A stretch of 7,787 nucleotides of DNA from Verrucomicrobiota bacterium (lineage in GTDB: Bacteria; Verrucomicrobiota; Verrucomicrobiae; Chthoniobacterales; UBA10450). Both the position numbers and the translations under genes were made by a program. The notes under the pieces were generated by a model that worked only from the letters and a program-made list of their open reading frames with translations, made no database searches and was not told where the DNA came from. The DNA lies in NCBI GenBank assembly GCA_003219495.1, contig QHOZ01000181.1:1-7787 (forward strand), written 5' to 3'. Below are positions 7,149 through 7,787 of this stretch, piece by piece. How positions within the stretch are numbered: position 1 is the stretch's first letter; each line of letters begins with the position of its first letter.

Positions 7149-7787
7149 GCCTTATGTAGAATCGCCGCCATCGAAGTTTCGGCTCAAATTCCGATCATCC
7201 CCGACCACGAACTCCTGCGCGTGATCGGGCGCGGCGCCTACGGAGAGATCTGGCTGGCGCGCACCGTCATTGGCGCGTTGCGCGCGGTGAAGATCGTTTA
7301 CCGCAGCACATTTGAAAGCGAGCGCGCGTTTCTGCGCGAGTTCGAAGGCATGTCCGCGTTCGAGCCGATTTCGCGCGAGCACGCCGGCTTCGTCGACATT
7401 CTCCACGTCGGTCGCACGAACGAATATCTCTATTACAGCATGGAGCTGGCGGACGATCACATGGCTGGTCGCAAGATCGACATTGCGCAATACGAGCCGC
7501 GCACATTGAAAAGCGACCTCGGCCGTCACAAACGTTTGTCGGCCGACGAATCGATCCGGCTCGGTGTTTCTTTAACCGAAGCGCTCGACGCGTTGCACTC
7601 GTGCGGGCTGGCGCATCGTGACATCAAACCCTCCAATATTATTTTCACCGAAGGCGTGCCAAAATTGGCCGACATCGGACTCGTCGCGACGAGCGGGCAA
7701 CAATCGTTCGTCGGAACGGAAGGTTACGTTCCGCCGGAAGGACCGGGAACGCCGCAAGCCGACATTTACAGTCTCGGCAAACTTCTC
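7143..7787 (+). CDS. Ser/Thr protein kinase, N-terminal kinase domain, runs off right edge
   Basis: An open frame of 215 codons to the window end reads as a Hanks-type kinase, which transfers phosphate from ATP to Ser or Thr of target proteins. Landmarks in order: glycine-rich loop GRGAYGEIW (7227-7253), the ATP-binding lysine in AVKIV (7290-7292), catalytic loop HRDIKPSN (7614-7637), metal-binding Asp in ADIGL (DIG instead of DFG, 7671-7679), PPE instead of APE (7731-7739), and DIYSLG (7761-7778). The catalytic residues are present, so it should be active. The segment before the glycine loop, IPIIPDHELLRVIG, fits this kinase group. The start is unclear: no ATG or GTG is in frame between the sigma-factor stop and the domain; TTG 7134 or TTG 7143 is possible, and an ATC at 7170 sits where related proteins would begin. 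It follows the sigma gene on the same strand, suggesting joint expression. Any C-terminal sensor or membrane segment lies outside. Confidence 0.9.
   Translation, partial: MRALCRIAAIEVSAQIPIIPDHELLRVIGRGAYGEIWLARTVIGALRAVKIVYRSTFESERAFLREFEGMSAFEPISREHAGFVDILHVGRTNEYLYYSMELADDHMAGRKIDIAQYEPRTLKSDLGRHKRLSADESIRLGVSLTEALDALHSCGLAHRDIKPSNIIFTEGVPKLADIGLVATSGQQSFVGTEGYVPPEGPGTPQADIYSLGKLL

Noticed and set aside
7154..7159. ATG at 7154 as the kinase start
   Set aside because: It is out of frame with the kinase domain and is followed at once by TAG.

Overview
The window looks like bacterial chromosome of moderate-to-high GC. I think Verrucomicrobiota (soil Chthoniobacterales-like) is the likeliest source. 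The reasons are the giant membrane-anchored alpha-2-macroglobulin, the style of the ECF sigma factor (N-terminal TTRKSLVDRL, then WQEFFDTYWKLIY), a kinase of the PDHELLRVIGRGAYGEIWLAR type, weak Shine-Dalgarno signals, and a dispersed-repeat signature that translates as VIPSEARDL / RSLALLGLT. The phylum call is from memory of these families. Acidobacteriota or Planctomycetota cannot be excluded.

Layout. Positions 1-566 (minus) hold the N-terminal 188 codons of a penicillin-binding protein 1C (pbpC), which runs off the left edge. Positions 571-6434 (minus) hold one very large gene for a bacterial alpha-2-macroglobulin with an intact Cys-Ser-Glu-Gln thioester motif. Its reading frame breaks near 984-1005, so the conserved C-terminal domain (about 571-984) sits in another frame. 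The two genes are 4 bp apart and form the classical yfhM-pbpC pair: a protease-trapping protein of the periplasmic face plus a peptidoglycan synthase. A 107-bp REPIN-like palindrome (448-554) covers the start of pbpC and encodes part of its membrane anchor.

A short divergent intergenic space (about 6438-6488) separates this pair from a plus-strand unit: an ECF sigma factor (6489-7109), two small hairpins (7110-7148), and a Ser/Thr protein kinase (about 7143 to beyond 7787) that runs off the right edge. The divergent space contains two similar imperfect 21-bp dyads whose centres are 22 bp apart. No anti-sigma factor is seen between the sigma factor and the kinase.

How they may work together (inference): the A2M/PBP1C pair traps invading proteases and repairs the wall. 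The divergent sigma factor, perhaps controlled by the adjacent kinase rather than an anti-sigma factor, could set expression of both arms through the shared dyad region. No RNA gene, CRISPR array or insertion sequence was seen. All space over 300 bases is accounted for by genes.
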